A stretch of 64,000 nucleotides of DNA. Origin: Antedon mediterranea (taxonomy: Eukaryota; Echinodermata; Crinoidea; Comatulida; Antedonidae). The stretch covers positions 3,389,001 through 3,453,000 of the forward strand of contig NC_092680.1 of NCBI RefSeq assembly GCF_964355755.1, read 5' to 3'. The notes below the pieces were generated by a model. That model saw only the letters and a program-made list of their open reading frames with translations. It was not told where the DNA came from and did no database searches. This document shows positions 46,024 to 57,877 of the stretch, one piece after another. The number at the start of each line of letters is the position of its first letter. Position 1 is the first letter of the stretch. Both the position numbers and the translations under genes were made by a program.

Positions 46024-48183
46024 TATAGGTTTCAACACATTTCACAAATAATATTTAACATTTTTAATAATTATGATTTCCCATAACATTTACCTCAAAC
46101 CACAGTAGCAATAAACAATACATTGCATATGAAAGCCAAACCAAGCAACAAAAGATATCTCTATAAAACGAATCCCAAAGGTAAATGCATCGCTACACGG
46201 CCGTAAAATAAAACGGCTCGTGACTACGTCTCGTTTCGTGAAAACAGGCAAACAATCTTTATGTTGGCGGATTTATGTGTAGTGATCTAAACTGGATTTC
46301 ACCTTTTTATTAAACTTCTTTTGGCATATGATTTCAAGAAATGACTGGTACTGATATATATCTGACAATGATCAATGTATTATAGAAAAGAATTTGATAT
46401 TTCTAATAAAAATGATAGTATGAGATTAATGATTTATATCTCATTATCTCTTATAATTTGTATTGTTTGAAGGTTTTACAAGGTGGATCAAATATTTGCA
46501 GTAACATGACACATTTTAGTTCATTAAAAGTGAAATATTTTATTATAAAAATCAAAATTGATATTATCTGTTGATGGGAGTGGCAATGTCCGATAACATA
46601 ATGTTTGAGTCATGGTTTCGGATATGACAAATTCATAATGCTCCAAACGTCTTTTCTGCCATTGTCCAATAGGACAACCTCTTGTTTACAACCTCAGGTC
46701 AAAGTTTACAAAAAGTCATTGTACAGGTATTAACATTTAATCCTAAATCATTGTACTTGATAATGTTTTTGTTTTTTTTCAAATTCATTAAAAAAACTTA
46801 CAAAACATCATTTAAATACTGACCAAATCATCCATATAATTATAAAAACCTGTACTTTACCATGTATAAGACGTAATTATTACAAGAACTAAACATCAAT
46901 AAAAACAAGAGCATTTAAGTTTATATCATCACTCTACTTAGAATAGGAGCTAGGAATTATCTCTGTAAAGATCTTATCTTGTTAAATCTTGCTACGGTAT
47001 AATTATCTTACGCCAGACAAAACTTATAATAATAAAACAGAAATTGATTGTAGATATTACAACTGCTCTTAAAACTAAGAATTTAAGGAGGGTTTAGCAA
47101 TAGAATAGGGTAATGAGGTACAAAGAGTAAAATGATTTAAATTACATGTTTTCATCATCATATTTGGACATAATTCTATGTATAAATGATGGTTTTTATA
47201 TTTTCAAGCACAATTAAATTTTGTGGAATATTTCAGATATTTTAAAGTAAGAAGTGGAAAAGAGCCTTTTAGTAAAAGGGGAAAAAAGTGGAAAGCTGTT
47301 GGCTCCCTTCATACCTCTGTAACCCATCCTTGTAATTATACAGACTGCTCAAAAATAATGTTTGCAATACTTATGAGCACATACAAATATTCAACAAATT
47401 TATATATTTTTATTTTTAAAATGTTAGGCACTGTTTTTTGCAAAAGAGTTATTTGACGGTTTAGTGTACCAACAAGTATTGGTGAGATTAAGAATCAATT
47501 AGATTCATTCCTCCATGATTTTATGCAACCCACTTGTTAGTATTCCTTTATTAGGATCACCAGTTTTGTGTTTTCATTTTTGTGTACATGAATATTAAAC
47601 TTATGGTCTATTACCTAGATTAAACCACCTGCTATGTCAAAGTTGTGAGCTTAAAGGAAAGACTACTGGATACCAGTAAAATTTGCTTTGTGTCGTGTAA
47701 GGAAATCTTCCCTCACTCTACCTCAATAATGTGTTATCACATTATTTGTTTTAAGTAATAAGAATATCTCTCTTCTCCTCAAACTTGGTATGGTAAAAGC
47801 TACTATAAAATGAATGGCAGATTGAGTATGGGACTAATGGATTGATATGGGAGGTGGTTGAATGATAGATGCATGATGAAGGCTAATGTAAATTTGGGTG
47901 GCATCAATATCTGACAGACAGATTAGGATTAAATGCAAGATTTGTTTAATAAGATTGATTGTCTTTTTAAAATGATAAATAGAAGAAAGATAGATGTTAG
48001 ATTAGATGGTAGATAGATTAGAAAGAGATAAATGGGTTCTTAATGGGTGGTTAGATGAGTAGGTGATGTATAGATGAGCAGAGCTAAGGAAACAAATGAA
48101 AAATTGAGAGACAAATGAAGGAAAGGGTTGATGTGATTGATAATGCAGACATTTGTCCATTTTGTCATTGTCAAAGAATAACA
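46024..48183. other. Non-coding sequence, purine-rich towards the right
   Basis: About 46150-46280 is a small CpG-rich patch (CTACACGGCCGTAAAATAAA, CGTCTCGTTTCGTG). From about 47800 the plus strand becomes strongly purine-rich with GAT/AGAT words, leading into the minisatellite at 48184. No gene is supported. Confidence 0.35.
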
Positions 48184-48971
48184 GAGTGACATCTGAATAA
48201 ATGAAGGATAAATAAAGAAATCAGAAAAAGAATGAAGAAATCAGGAAAATGATGAAGGATATATAGAGAAATCAAGAAAATTATGAAGGATAAATTGAGA
48301 AATCAGGAAAAGGATAAAGGATAAATAGGGTCATAAAAGGGATGAAGGATAAATAGAAAAACAAGACAAATTGTGAAAGATAAATAGAGGAATCAGAAAA
48401 AGCATGAAGACTAAATAGAGAAATCAGGAAAATGATGAAGAATAAATAGAGAAATCAGGAAAGTGATGAAGGATAAATAGAGAAATCATAAAAGGGATGA
48501 AGGATAAATAGAAAAACAGGAAAAATGATGAAAGATAAATAGAGAAATCAGAAAAAGCATGAAGGCTAAACAGAGAAATCAGGAAAATGATGAAGAATAA
48601 ATAGAGAAATCAGGAAAATGATGAAGGATAAATAGAGAAATCATAAAAGGGATGAAGGATAAATAGAAAAACAGGAAAAATGATGAAAGAGATAAATAGA
48701 GAAATCAGAAAAAGCATGAAGGCTAAATAGAGAAATCAGGAAAATGATGAAGAATAAATAGAGAAATCAGGAAAATGATGAAGGATAAATAGAGAAATCA
48801 GGAAAATGATGAAGGATAAATAGAGAAATCATAAAAGGGATGAAGGATAAATAGAAAAACAGGAAAAATGATGAAAGAGATAAATAGAGAAATCAGAAAA
48901 AGCATGAAGGCTAAATAGAGAAATCAGGAAAATGATGAAGGATAAATAGAGAAAAAGGAAAATGATAAATA
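48184..48971. repeat. Purine-rich 31-bp minisatellite with 155-bp higher order
   Basis: Base unit about 31 bp (GATGAAGGATAAATAGAGAA then ATCAGGAAAAT). A diagnostic variant TCATAAAAGGGATGAAGG recurs at 48331, 48486, 48641 and 48829. The spacing is 155, 155 and 188 bp, that is five base units and once six. The plus strand is almost entirely A and G. Confidence 0.92.
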
Positions 48972-50033
48972 GCATTAGTTCAGTTCTTTCAAGTAATATA
49001 CATTTTAGAATTTATTCCGTGCTAAATTATATTAAGATAAAAGTATATTAAAAACCCAAACTAATTTTAAAGTTTCACACACTACAGTAATACATAATCA
49101 AAAGATACACAGACATATGGTATTTAATTTAATGAAAGATGAATTTACAATGAACATGTTACTTTAGTCAACAGAGATACTAAGCACCAGCATGTAATTG
49201 AGTTATTATAAACATTGTTGCTGCTATAAAGTAATTAATCATCATTGTAAGGGTAAGTAAGAAGTTGATATTCACATGACGTTCGCATTGCCATTGATTT
49301 ACTGATGTCTAGATATGACGATATCTTCTGCAATCTTTTCAACCCAACAGTGTGAAACATTTATCAAAAAATTACTGAAAAATGTAATGCCAAGGAACAT
49401 GTGTGATTAGAAAATAAAGTTAAAGGAAATGTTGCGTATTGTTCATTTGATAGGCTAAAGATAACTCTTCAGAAAATACATTAATATTTCTAACAAGTTT
49501 TTTTTACATTATTTCTTTTTCTATGGATACTGAAAAATAAGGAATAAATGAATTTATTCCAACTTTATTTAGAGAGTGTAAGCCTTCCAGCTGAAACCAT
49601 TTTCCGATATTTCAGTGGTCCTTTTTAATTTATGAAGTGTTTCTCTGTACCTGAAACAGGTTACCAGGAACAAGACTGCATCGAATTTTCATCATTCTTC
49701 TTTTTCTTTGATTTTAAGAGTGTTAGAATCTACAAGTAGAAACTATAGTGTAAACAAAATGAGCAATAATTCCGCCTTCTTAAACGAAGACTAACTTTAG
49801 TACTGACCTTTCTTAAACGAAGACTAACTTTAGTACTGACCTAAAGTTATGATTTAGTCCAGGATTATCCTAAAACAGTGTTCTTTAAAGAAGACTAAAT
49901 TTAGTCCTAGACTGAACCTGTGTGTAGATAGTGTAACAAAGGGAGTAATAATATTACTGTATATAACCAAAGTATTTTCTCTCAGGGTAAGAAATTTAAC
50001 AAAAAAAATAGGTGACATGTTTATTTAACCTAA
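48972..50033. other. AT-rich non-coding sequence
   Basis: No gene seen apart from the short duplication at 49775-49839. Confidence 0.4.
49775..49839. repeat. Tandem duplication, 32-33-bp unit
   Basis: Two copies of CCTTCTTAAACGAAGACTAA plus CTTTAGTACTGA, the second with one extra T. A related inverted-looking stretch (AGACTAAATTTAGTCCTAG) follows at about 49893. Confidence 0.85.
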
Positions 50034-50217
50034 TTAAAGGTTCTTTTACACCTGTTCCAGCACGGTTCCATTACAGTGTAGGCAAATCAAGTCGAACGTC
50101 AGTGTTTCGTTTTCACATGGTTATGCAGCAATTCATATGCGCGAAAACAAAACATTAATATTTGATTTGCCGCCGCCGGACTGGAACCATGCAGGAACAG
50201 GTGTTAAACACCCTTAA
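50034..50217. mobile_element. 184-bp TTAA-bounded MITE
   Basis: Left end TTAA + AGGTTCTTTTACACCTG; right end, inverted, TTAA + GGGTGTTTAACACCTG. The imperfect inverted arms extend about 55 bp (CACGGTTCCATTACAG against CTGGAACCATG; GGCAAATCAA against TTGATTTGCC). Sequence is unrelated to families A and B. Confidence 0.8.
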
Positions 50218-51256
50218 TAAGGAGGAGATAATACTCGAGCATGAGATTATACTTGCTTGTGTATGATATATACTGGATCAGTTTGTATTTTTTGAGAATG
50301 CTACTTTAACATATTTTTGATGATGTGAGTTGCATAGACTTTAGTATGTGAGCTTTATTTGTAATGAAGACTACATAGGAATTGACAATGTACGACTTAG
50401 AAGTGTAAATCATAGTGTAACAAAGATAATTCAGAATTTGGGGATAATAATATATTTTACTGGTTGCGATTGTATCCGTTGATTTATGTCCTTGTATGGT
50501 ATACAAATTTGTCAGATGAACCGTGATTTATTCATCTGAATGTCTTCATTGTTTACAAGACAATTGTCTACTACATGTTAAAGCAAGTATTATTTTTTAC
50601 TTTCTCAACAAGATCTTTTACATTTATATATTCTTATGATATATCTAGGTCAAAAAAAACGTTATTTTTCGACAACAATTAGAATTTGGAACACAAATTT
50701 TATTTTGCAACAAATTTGAATGCGTCGTTAAACCTGTGTCCACAAAAGACACATCCGTACATTTTATCCTTTTTCAAATTTATAAAGATCCTTACAATTA
50801 TATTTATAACTTTCAAGTTTTTAAATAGTATATAGGTCAATCATTTCAAATTATTTTCATTGTTCAATAACCTAGAATTAGTCAACACAAATCTGGTATT
50901 TTTTATAAATTTAAATGTTAATCCTTTGTCTACCAAAGGCACATATATTTTAAAAAGTTAATACACTATCAGATAGACAGTAGATGTTTTGTGGTGTTCT
51001 AATTCTTATAAGCTATGTTATATGACCGTCATATACCTTGAGCATCTAAAATTGTATTTATAAAAAAACAAGCACAAGTAGTATACGTATAAAACGGCAT
51101 ATGTGACAATTATTGGAATTGCTTTTTTTAGCTCAAAAATGTTGATGGACGTACCTTCATATTGACACTATCATGCCAAATTTTGATAAAAGGTTCCCAT
51201 CATTTAAATATTTTCTATTGATTTTAGTCATCTATCATATTAATTGTTATAATTTC
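50218..51256. other. AT-rich non-coding sequence
   Basis: No gene, repeat or RNA-gene signal identified. Confidence 0.4.
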
Positions 51257-51405
51257 TTAAGCTCTGTCTACACCATCAAACTGTATGTGTTAAAAAAAAT
51301 GTGATGTGCCCAAATATGGTAATATATATGACATCATCATGTCCATATATGGGCACATCACATTTTTTTTCACATAAAGTTGGATAGTGTAGACAGATTT
51401 ATAAG
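51257..51405. mobile_element. MITE family A copy
   Basis: TTAA + GCTCTGTCTACACCATC at the left, AATGTGATGTGCCC, TATGACATCATCATGTCC, GGGCACATCACATTTTTTTT, right end GTGTAGACAGA then eroded (TTTATAAG). Strongly palindromic. Confidence 0.87.
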
Positions 51406-52189
51406 AGAAATTAGAATTATTTTTAAATTATATTTAAAACTGACAATAAAAAAAACATAAAGCATTAAAAATCAAAAAATTTTTGTGAGACGAGTAGAAT
51501 GGTATTGAACATGCACCATAATGTCACATGTATGTAAACAGTAGTAATGAAAAGAAAAATTTCAACAACATTTCTTGATGAATTTCAGCGATAAAACATA
51601 AAGGTTTCGATATGACCTATTTCAAAGTAATATTAAAACATATAAAATTGATTCGATTTACCAAATTATTGTACTGAAATAATTTAATTATAAAAACAAA
51701 TACTCTCCGGAGACTTGTTTAGTACAGAAAGAAAATTATATGTTGACATTCTCGTTAGAGTAACAAAGGAAAAAAAATTCTTTCAAATGCTTCAAGTACT
51801 GAAAGTGTGATGGCTTATGGGTAATCGCTCAGTTTAACCTTTAATGAACTCTCGTTTCGATATTTAAGTCGATATAGAGGGAATGAAACCAGACAACTGA
51901 CATTTTGTGCAAAAAAACACAATTAATGCGATTGTGTCAAATAATTGTTGACGTTGTTATCAATATCATCATAGTTTATAATCATAAGAATTATTCTAAA
52001 TCCTGATATGAAATATTATTTATTGTATCAATTATTTTGCTTTTTATAAAATATCTTCTATTTTTTTTAGAAATAAGTATATTTAAAATTGCTTCTTAAT
52101 ATTTCCACAAACTAGTATTCCGGAAGAATAATTTTGAGGCAATATTTTGTTTGTCTTAACAAACAGAAGATTTTCAACTCTGCAAGCTT
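51406..52189. other. AT-rich non-coding sequence
   Basis: No gene or element ends seen. Confidence 0.4.
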
Positions 52190-52700
52190 GCTTAGCTTTG
52201 GGGAAATGTCAAAACCACTTAAATGTGTGTTTGATGTGGCGAGAGCCAAATAAATGTGATATGTCAAGATCGACTCATTTCACTTTAGGCTACAGGCTTC
52301 AAACTCATCTAAAAAGCTACTGAGATACAGCTCTTCCATACGCAGTGATTGACTTTTTATATCCGGCCACTGACTATGATTTCCATCAATTAATCATCAT
52401 GAGCATTCCCTCTGTAAATGCACGCGTATATATAGATATGTCGTTATTGATTCGGGACCAGTCAATACGGTCCCAGCACGTGTAATTATAGATTAAGAGG
52501 TCGTGATGTAGTTCAGCACGAGTATTGTGGATCAATGTGTGCCATTAGTTGCCGCGTTTGTTTTTGGCGGTCTATCGTCTATTGACGTCACCATATGCTT
52601 AATTAACATTTACTATTCGCCAGCTGAAATAGGTGATCTGGCGGACTTATCACAAGCAGCGTAAGATAACGACAACAACTTACAATATCTCTGCGGCTTT
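52190..52700. other. Large high-complexity island
   Basis: About 500 bp of balanced sequence: TGATGTGGCGAGAGCC, GATTCGGGACCAGTCAATAC, GGTCCCAGCACGTGTAATTA, GTTGCCGCGTTTG, CTATTGACGTCACC. Includes an E-box (CACGTG), a CRE-like TGACGTCA and ATTA cores. A short GT-AG segment exists on the plus strand (52624-52661) but is too short to support an exon. Best read as a candidate enhancer. Confidence 0.4.
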
Positions 52701-53759
52701 TGCAATATTTAGAAGCATATTATAAACGACTCCCTTTAGTAACATTTATATCCTTCAGGTCTCAACAGCCAGATTTAAACAATTATTTGAAAATATTCCC
52801 TCTTGAGAGAATAGACATATACTAATACTAATTATATATTTTAATTAATTGAATATGCAGATTACTGTTTTAGAATATTATTTACTAAATTTGTGAAATG
52901 TGTAAAAAAAAACAGTGTTTTACTTTTAAGAAAAATGCCACATTTTTAATAAAAATAATGTATTATTACATTCCTATCTGCATAATGTTCAGATACCAAT
53001 AATATGTATATGAAATATTGCTTATGACAAGTTAATTTATTGTGACAAATTTAGTTTAATAATTAATAATGAAGTATTAATTTCTTTTTTAAAATCTAAA
53101 TATTTTTTATTTATAGTTATTTGATTTGGAGTAATTTTATGTCTCTTTTAAACTTTGGAATTATTTGTTTAAACTGGTATAATTTTTAAGGCAGCTAATG
53201 GATAACAATGTTTACTTTGTAATTAATTTGTTTAATTATTAAATAAGTTAGTAATGTTTACCCAACTGTAACAACATTTGTTTCAGCAACAATCACTTGT
53301 CAGCAACACAAATATTTACTTATTAATGAATAATTTATGAGCGAACCATGCTGCTTGGCTAACCCATTAGGCACTACATCTATTTAACCACTGTCATATG
53401 TAATAATCAATATATTGATTAATATCCCCTCTAGCTTTTTAATATTTTGAAACCCCCATTTCTCACAATCCTCATCTATTGAAACTTTTTGTAAGAACAA
53501 TTATGTATTGTATGTTCAAATTTGTATTTATTTATTTTTTGTAAATAAAGTTTTAAGGATTTTTAATGTAAATGAACTTGCAAAAAACAAGAAATATGAT
53601 TGAGAATATATTGGTTTTTTCTCTTTTCAGTCTTGAAAATTATATTCAAAATCAATATAGTATTTTTATTTATTCAGCACTTTAACAAGAAAATTTAAAT
53701 GCTAATTGAAATATTCAAAACTTATTTCATGTGTTGTAAAGCAAGCATTGTTATGAAGC
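52701..53759. other. AT-rich non-coding sequence
   Basis: No gene or repeat identified. Confidence 0.4.
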
Positions 53760-53900
53760 TTAAGCTCTGTCTACACTATCAAACTTTATGTGACAAAAAA
53801 AGTGTGATGTACCCATATATGGACATGATGATGTCATATCACTACCATATTCGGGCACATCACACTTTTTTGTCAAACTAGTTTGATAGTGTAGACTTTA
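53760..53900. mobile_element. MITE family A, best preserved copy
   Basis: TTAA (53760-53763) + GCTCTGTCTACACTATC, AACTTTATGTGACAAAAAAA, GTGTGATGTACCCATATATG, GATGATGTCATATCAC, GGGCACATCACAC, CTAGTTTGATAGTGTAGAC. Only the last few bases of the right end are lost. The outer arms are inverted over about 55 bp. Confidence 0.9.
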
Positions 53901-54009
53901 TGATTTGAAACCATGACTCAGGAATGCGAAAATACTAATCAGCGTGTCAATTTATTTAATTGGTAATCTTTTCAATATATTGTTTTCATTTAATTAATTT
54001 TTTTTATAG

Positions 54010-54113
54010 AAAAAGAAAAGGAGAAAGACGGCTCCACAAGAATGTCTCTAGAATCAAGATTTCCAGAAAAGAACTGGCAAGAAGCAATTTCATTTTTCAA
54101 AGGAACCTCATGA
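54010..54113 (+). other. Candidate terminal coding exon, plus strand
   Basis: After a T-rich tract ending ATAG (54006-54009) comes a segment whose composition changes to coding-like. One frame, after two leftover bases, reads KEKEKDGSTRMSLESRFPEK and continues NWQEAISFFKGTS to TGA at 54111-54113. A second frame stays open to 54181. An AATAAA at about 54498-54504 could end the transcript. The peptide is lysine/glutamate-rich then amphipathic, and not recognised. Low confidence because a single exon this short may be chance. Confidence 0.25.
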
Positions 54114-54645
54114 CAACTGTTGGCGTCATTTCAAAAGTAACAAAACATGTTGCTATAGAAAATTTCTATGACAATGGCTGAAAGTTCATGTGTTGCCATG
54201 GTTATAAAACAATATAACTTTTGACGAAAGTTATTGATAAAACCAAATTAATAACTTTTACATTATGAAGTATTGTTTTTATGGATGGAAATTGATGTTT
54301 CTATTGGGTGTACTTGGTGATGTTACTATGGAGACAAACATTATGTTGTAACAGTAATGCGCTCTGATATGAAGAAACTAAACTGTTGAAAGTTGTGCTC
54401 AGTGTTAAAAATTAGCAAATAAGTGTGCCAAACAAAAGAGCCTTGCTAGCATGCTCTGCTGAAATATTAACTAAAAGTCAATTTTATGAACAAAAAAATA
54501 AATATGCAATTTTTTAAAGCTGCAGTTTTTCTCCAATATTGCTACTTAAATATTTTTTTGTTTGCACTCTTACAAATCTACATTATTTGTATACCTTTTC
54601 CAAGGCTATAGTAAAAAAGATACTTACAATAAAACTTCTTTTTTT
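54114..54645. other. Non-coding sequence or possible 3' UTR
   Basis: No ORF of note. Would be the 3' UTR if 54010-54113 is a last exon. Confidence 0.25.
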
Positions 54646-54790
54646 GGACACCCCCATTTAGGGAACACCCCTATTTAGGGGACACTCCTATTTAGGGGAC
54701 ACCCCTATTTAGGGGACACCCCTACTGTATTTAGAGACACCCCTGTTCAGGGGGCACCCCTATTCAGGGAACATCCCTATTAAGAGGATA
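54646..54790. repeat. 17-bp minisatellite, about eight copies
   Basis: Unit GGGGACACCCCTATTTA with variants GGGAACATCCCTATTA and GGGGGCACCCCTATTCA. Each unit is nearly self-complementary around GGGG/CCCC. Related single units occur at about 36237 and 56100-56340. Confidence 0.9.
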
Positions 54791-55928
54791 CTGGGAATTG
54801 AAAGATGAGCAATATATGTTTTAACACTAGCCAACCTCTATTCACTGGACATCCTTATTAAGATACACTTTGTTTTTGTCCAAAAAGTGTCCCTTTAATA
54901 GTGGTTCTACTATGTTAAATAGTGGTTGTATTTAACATACAGTAACCAGAGACACCTGTAGAGTGTAACCTCCTGTATGAACACTAGGGCATGACATTGA
55001 GGATGACAACATTGATGTCACATCAACAACCCCCAGGCAAAGGTTTAATTCAATTAAAAGGTTCCTCATCAAGACACAAACCTTCACCCTCCATTAATCA
55101 AACATTGTTGGTACAAAGCTCTCAAATCACCCACTTTTAAATAGCTATTAGGCTAACATTTAAACACAATAAGCCATTCATTGTTCTAATGTCAAAATAT
55201 GTTTGTTTTTTTAACTTTGAAAGTTATTCATTCATCAGTGAAAAATTACTTCCATTTATTGTCATTTGCATATAAAATATGCATAGAAATTATGTTTGCT
55301 CTGAGATATACAAAACCATTATCAACTGAGATACATTGAAAATTGTATATATATACTGATTCACCTGTGACTGGTCTAAAAAGAAATATGTTCCAATTTA
55401 AGACATAATAAAGTTAACAAATAAACAGATAAACTTCAGTATACTGTACAAGTTGCCATCGATCTTGAGTGTGTCGCCCTCTATTATTCTAACAACATCT
55501 TTTCTAATGGTTTAGCAGTGTAAGCAGCAGATTATTAGAGCATTACTAAAACAACTGTAGTTTGTCTTCAAGATTATAAAACAAAACTCTGAAATCCCGT
55601 TGTTTCTCCGTCTTTAATTTACGCCAAAGCCAATGTCCTCGTAAAATCCGTGGAAACATGAACACTTCCCGAGCGGATTACACTTTTTTCTTTTTTTTTT
55701 TATTATGAAGAATACAGCAATATTTGCATGTACGCAAGATTTATATTTAAACTTTTAAAAAGGAAATGTATCCATTGTAAAATATGAGTTAATACTTTAT
55801 GTCCGTACTGGCGTTTTTGCAATGTATTAGTGAATTATCCTTTTAAGCGGTTATTACGAGGCTAATCAACATTATACGTACAAACAACATGACTGTGTAT
55901 GGTGTATATAACGCTCTGGGTTTATAAA
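54791..55928. other. Non-coding sequence
   Basis: Includes diverged relatives of the 17-bp unit (TCCAAAAAGTGTCCCTTTAA at about 54878). About 55600-55680 is slightly CpG-bearing (TTTACGCCAAAGCC, CCCGAGCGGATTAC). No gene. Confidence 0.35.
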
Positions 55929-56057
55929 CTAAAGCTCTGTCTACATTGTCAAACTAGTTTTTAAAAAAGTGTGATGTTCCCAAATATGATATGCCCATAT
56001 ATAACCACATCAGATTTTTTTTGTAACATAAAGTTTGATAGTATAAACAGAGCTTAA
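55929..56057. mobile_element. MITE family A copy, shortened middle
   Basis: AAAGCTCTGTCTACATTGTC, AAAAAAGTGTGATGTTCCC, TATGATATGCCCATATATAA, right end AGTTTGATAGTATAAACAG then AGC + TTAA (56054-56057). The central part is shorter than in other copies. Confidence 0.85.
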
Positions 56058-56489
56058 CATTTATTTTGTCATTTAAAATGTACTATGCATTGTATTCTGA
56101 TTAGTATATGTGAAACACCCATTAAAGGGACACATTTAGGACCAAAAAATTGTCCTTTAAAAATAGGGGTGTCGCCTTAATAGGAGTGTTGTACTGTATT
56201 AACATACAATGTTTATAGTATACGGAAAGTATAGTATTGTATAACCTGTGCAATGTATTTTATATGGTTGAATACAAAATAGTAGAACTCCTATTGAGAG
56301 GATAACTCCAGAATTCAACAAAGTGTCCCTTTAATAGGGGTTGGCCGTAGTGTTATTACATATACTTTCGCACGTTTCATGAAAACGTGTCCCCTGTATT
56401 AGAGGTATTCTAATATATACAGATCTTATAGTATACTACATACTATGCAGTATATATGCATTATGATGTACAATATACAAACAAATGTA
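56058..56489. repeat. Dispersed GTGTCC-type repeat stretch
   Basis: AAACACCCATTAAAGGGACA, ATTGTCCTTTAAAAATAGGG GTGTCGCC, AAGTGTCCCTTTAATAGGGG and CGTGTCCCCTGTATTAG. These words relate to the minisatellite unit at 54646 and suggest a dispersed repeat family that seeded it. Confidence 0.45.
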
Positions 56490-56543
56490 GGGTTGTGGGG
56501 TGTGGGGGGGGGGGGGGGTCGGTTTGGGGGGTTTGGGGTGGGT
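56490..56543 (+). repeat. G-rich tract with G-quadruplex potential
   Basis: Several separate runs of three or more G, including one of about 16 G (near 56503-56518), then GGGGGG, GGGG and GGG, separated by TTT or TGT. This satisfies the usual four-run G-quadruplex pattern on the plus strand. Confidence 0.8.
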
Positions 56544-57186
56544 GTTACATAGTGAATTCTGTGTGAATTATTACTGTATATGTGTATTGTATATTGCATA
56601 TACATCAAAATGTAGCAGAACTTTAGTTCAAGTTATTTCCAAAGGCTTCTTTTTCCAGATAATTGAATATCTGAAAATGCATTTTTTAAACCAAATTTGT
56701 GAAAAATTGTATATTTAGTTTATGAATTTTATGCTGTATAATTGTGATGTATTTATTAATATTTTTATCTATTGTTACAAAAGTTGTTATTTGTTTAGAC
56801 TCAAGTTTACACTAATGAATACATATCATTTATGCATCTACACACTCTATAGTAGTTTCTAATTGGATATACTATTTATAAAACTATGGTTATTGAAATT
56901 ATTTAGTTATTATTATTATTATTTCTTTTTGCAAGCCATAAAACATAGGCTTGTATATTACGTTCTTTGTAGTAATAATAATTTATCATTTCATCATCAA
57001 ATTATTAATTAGGATTTGTAATAACGTGGGATTAACTATGGATTAGTACATGACGGGGCAAGATTAGCTTTATCCCTTTTCTTTCTTCGTTTTAATTAGT
57101 TTCGTGTTGTTGGAAAAAAAATCAATATTTTCTTTTACAGAACCGCCATAACTGATAGAATATTTAAAACATTATTTAATATATAT
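56544..57186. other. AT-rich non-coding sequence
   Basis: No gene or element seen. ATT-type microsatellite near 56905. Confidence 0.4.
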
Positions 57187-57503
57187 TTAAAGATATATTA
57201 TCCCCCAAAAACCTGAAAAATAAAGATTAATAAAATCTGACTGTGAATAGCCCTTTTTGCAGTTTTAATAAAGATATCCACTTCTGTAGAAAAAAAATTT
57301 TTTTTTATGAAAACAAAATAAATGGTCAAATTCAACCAAAAATCTATTGGATGGCATCCATTTTTTAATGCAATTCAAGTAAAAAAAATTGTTTTCAATT
57401 CAATTTTTGGTTCAAAGTGAATAATATTATGTGACATTAAAATAAAATATTCAACAAAAGAAATTTAAACACATTTTTTTTTTCAGTGGGACAATATCTT
57501 TAA
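57187..57503 (+). mobile_element. MITE family B copy
   Basis: TTAA + AGATATATTATCCCC at the left; right end CAGTGGGACAATATCT then TTAA (57500-57503). Internal words AATCTGACTGTGAATAGCC, AATGGTCAAATTCAACC and GTGACATTAAAAT are shared with other copies. Confidence 0.85.
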
Positions 57504-57877
57504 CATTATGTAATAAACATTTAACATGAGTGTAGTTTCATATAGTGTATAATTAACAATAACACTAACAGGGTAATTAGAATGTAGACATTTTGACCTA
57601 TAAATCGGATAGCTAGACTGAAATAGGCCTATACCACATAATGTATGAATTAACTATATGATAAAACGTAAACGTTTAAGTAATATTTCATGAGTTCATG
57701 AGACATTGTTTTAAAGTTTATTTCGTTAATATTTTTTTTTCTCGATATAAAAGCGGTTATGAAGGCCTTCGGAAGTGGCCTTTGAAAACTCACTGTATGT
57801 AATGAAATACGGTATACAGACAAAATGAATCTGGAATTCCATTAATAACAAATTATATAATTTAAACAATAAACATT
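57504..57877. other. AT-rich spacer between two MITEs
   Basis: No gene. A small patch AAAAGCGGTTATGAAGGCC lies at about 57749. Confidence 0.4.

Noticed and set aside
48184-48971. CRISPR array
   Set aside because: Repeats are contiguous, without unique spacers, and the context is eukaryotic.
52624-52661. Plus-strand exon of 38 bp in the 52-kb island
   Set aside because: Splice borders look fair and one frame is open, but it is too short to separate from chance.
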